NCBI GenBank assembly: GCA_025966435.1
Contig: JAICRQ010000185.1
Location: 1 to 6,898, forward strand
Source of the DNA: Anaerolineales bacterium
GTDB taxonomy: Bacteria > Chloroflexota > Anaerolineae > Anaerolineales > Villigracilaceae
Length of the DNA stretch: 6,898 nt
Direction: 5' to 3'
Shown here piece after piece: positions 6,359-6,898 of the stretch. Each line of letters starts with the position of its first letter. The first letter of the stretch is position 1. Under the pieces are notes generated by a model. The model made no database searches, was not told where the DNA came from, and worked only from the letters and a program-made list of their open reading frames with translations. The translations under genes were made by a program, and so were the position numbers.

Positions 6359-6898
6359 ATGACGACTCATACACCTCCTGAATCCTCTAAAATCCTGGAG
6401 ATCTATCTCTTGATCGCTCAGTATCCCATGCTGGCATCACAAATCCGGCGCCGGATGAGGGAGGAGCTATTCGGGCGCGGAATCATCACACAGCAGAGAT
6501 TCGATGCAGAGGTCAAAGAGAAAGCCGTGCAATCCCAGCAGCGTGAGGGCATACAGAATGGTCTTGTGGAAGAAGACAAGGAAAAGTGGGACCTTCGCTG
6601 GCACCGCGTGCGCAGAACCCTGACCGATTTCTACTTCGCGTATAACCTGCCCATCGAGATTCTCTATCAAATCCTAGAGGAACTGCAGACACCTCAGGCA
6701 GATGGCAGGAGTATTTCCCCCGACCACAGCCTGCCATTCAACCCGGAGCTCGCACCCCTGGAAATGGTCTTACGACAGGCAGAAAAGTATGAAGCGCTAC
6801 CGGAGGCAGAACGCGCTGCCGTCGATCATCATTTGCAGGAATTACGCGTCGTGCTGCTCAAAAGCCTGGTCAGCGACCAGTTATCTTTTATTCACATT
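6359..6898 (+). CDS. Uncharacterised protein, 5' part only (runs off the window)
   Basis: From ATG 6359 the frame stays open to the last base (180 codons, no stop), so this is an N-terminal fragment of a longer protein. It starts MTTHTPPESSKILEIYLLIA and has no signal peptide or membrane helix. It is rich in charged residues and looks mostly helical: Arg/Glu-rich around residues 28-70 (RRRMREELFGRG, then KEKAVQSQQ and VEEDKEKWDLRW), an amphipathic stretch about 85-108, a Pro-rich loop about 109-132, and another helix-rich part about 133-180. The start is supported by the promoter at 6285-6311 and by a weak AGAGAAA just upstream. The pattern reminds me of the N-terminal region of large Chloroflexota proteins carrying a PEP/pyruvate-binding domain, but that domain would be outside the window, so this is a weak guess. 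It has its own promoter and is probably unrelated to the act operon. Confidence 0.75.
   Translation, partial: MTTHTPPESSKILEIYLLIAQYPMLASQIRRRMREELFGRGIITQQRFDAEVKEKAVQSQQREGIQNGLVEEDKEKWDLRWHRVRRTLTDFYFAYNLPIEILYQILEELQTPQADGRSISPDHSLPFNPELAPLEMVLRQAEKYEALPEAERAAVDHHLQELRVVLLKSLVSDQLSFIHI

Noticed and set aside
1..6898. CRISPR arrays, tRNA or rRNA genes, insertion sequences
   Set aside because: No direct-repeat array, cloverleaf-like sequence or transposase-like frame was seen; nearly all the window is accounted for by coding sequence.

Overview
The window looks like a stretch of a Chloroflexota genome, most likely Anaerolineae-like. That assignment is an inference from gene content, gene order and the Thr/Pro-rich protein tails, not from a marker gene. 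Almost all of it (1 to about 6247) is one tightly packed plus-strand operon for a membrane-bound respiratory complex of the Alternative Complex III (ACIII, Act) type. ACIII is a quinol:electron-acceptor oxidoreductase that replaces cytochrome bc1 in many bacteria.

Layout: (1) positions 1-42 hold the last 13 codons of an upstream multiheme cytochrome c, the expected ActA; they end in a CxxCH haem motif almost at the C-terminus. (2) 70-2283 is a Tat-exported, probably lipid-anchored molybdopterin-oxidoreductase-like subunit (ActB1). (3) 2296-3090 is a four-cluster ferredoxin-type subunit (ActB2) with exactly 15 cysteines; one Cys is replaced by Thr, as expected for three [4Fe-4S] clusters and one [3Fe-4S]. 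(4) 3092-4540 is an NrfD/PsrC-type membrane quinone subunit with about ten helices (ActC). (5) 4553-5074 is a DUF3341 two-helix subunit (ActD). (6) 5071-5580 is a membrane-anchored monohaem cytochrome c (ActE) that overlaps actD by 4 bases. (7) 5594-6247 is an extra membrane-anchored monohaem protein of a different, planctomycete-type cytochrome style. A strong intrinsic terminator follows at 6258-6287.

Proposed joint function: ActC takes electrons from membrane quinol, the ActB2 clusters form a wire, and haems of ActA, ActE and possibly the last cytochrome pass electrons to a terminal oxidase or a soluble carrier. Departures from the textbook complex are: ActB is split into two genes; B1 keeps a complete four-cysteine Fe-S motif that (from memory) the best-studied ACIII B1 domains lack; no second NrfD-type subunit (ActF) appears before the terminator; and there is an additional haem protein.

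After the terminator, a probable promoter (TTTACA / TATAAT) drives a separate plus-strand gene that starts at 6359 and runs off the right edge (180 codons visible, no stop). I cannot assign its function with confidence.
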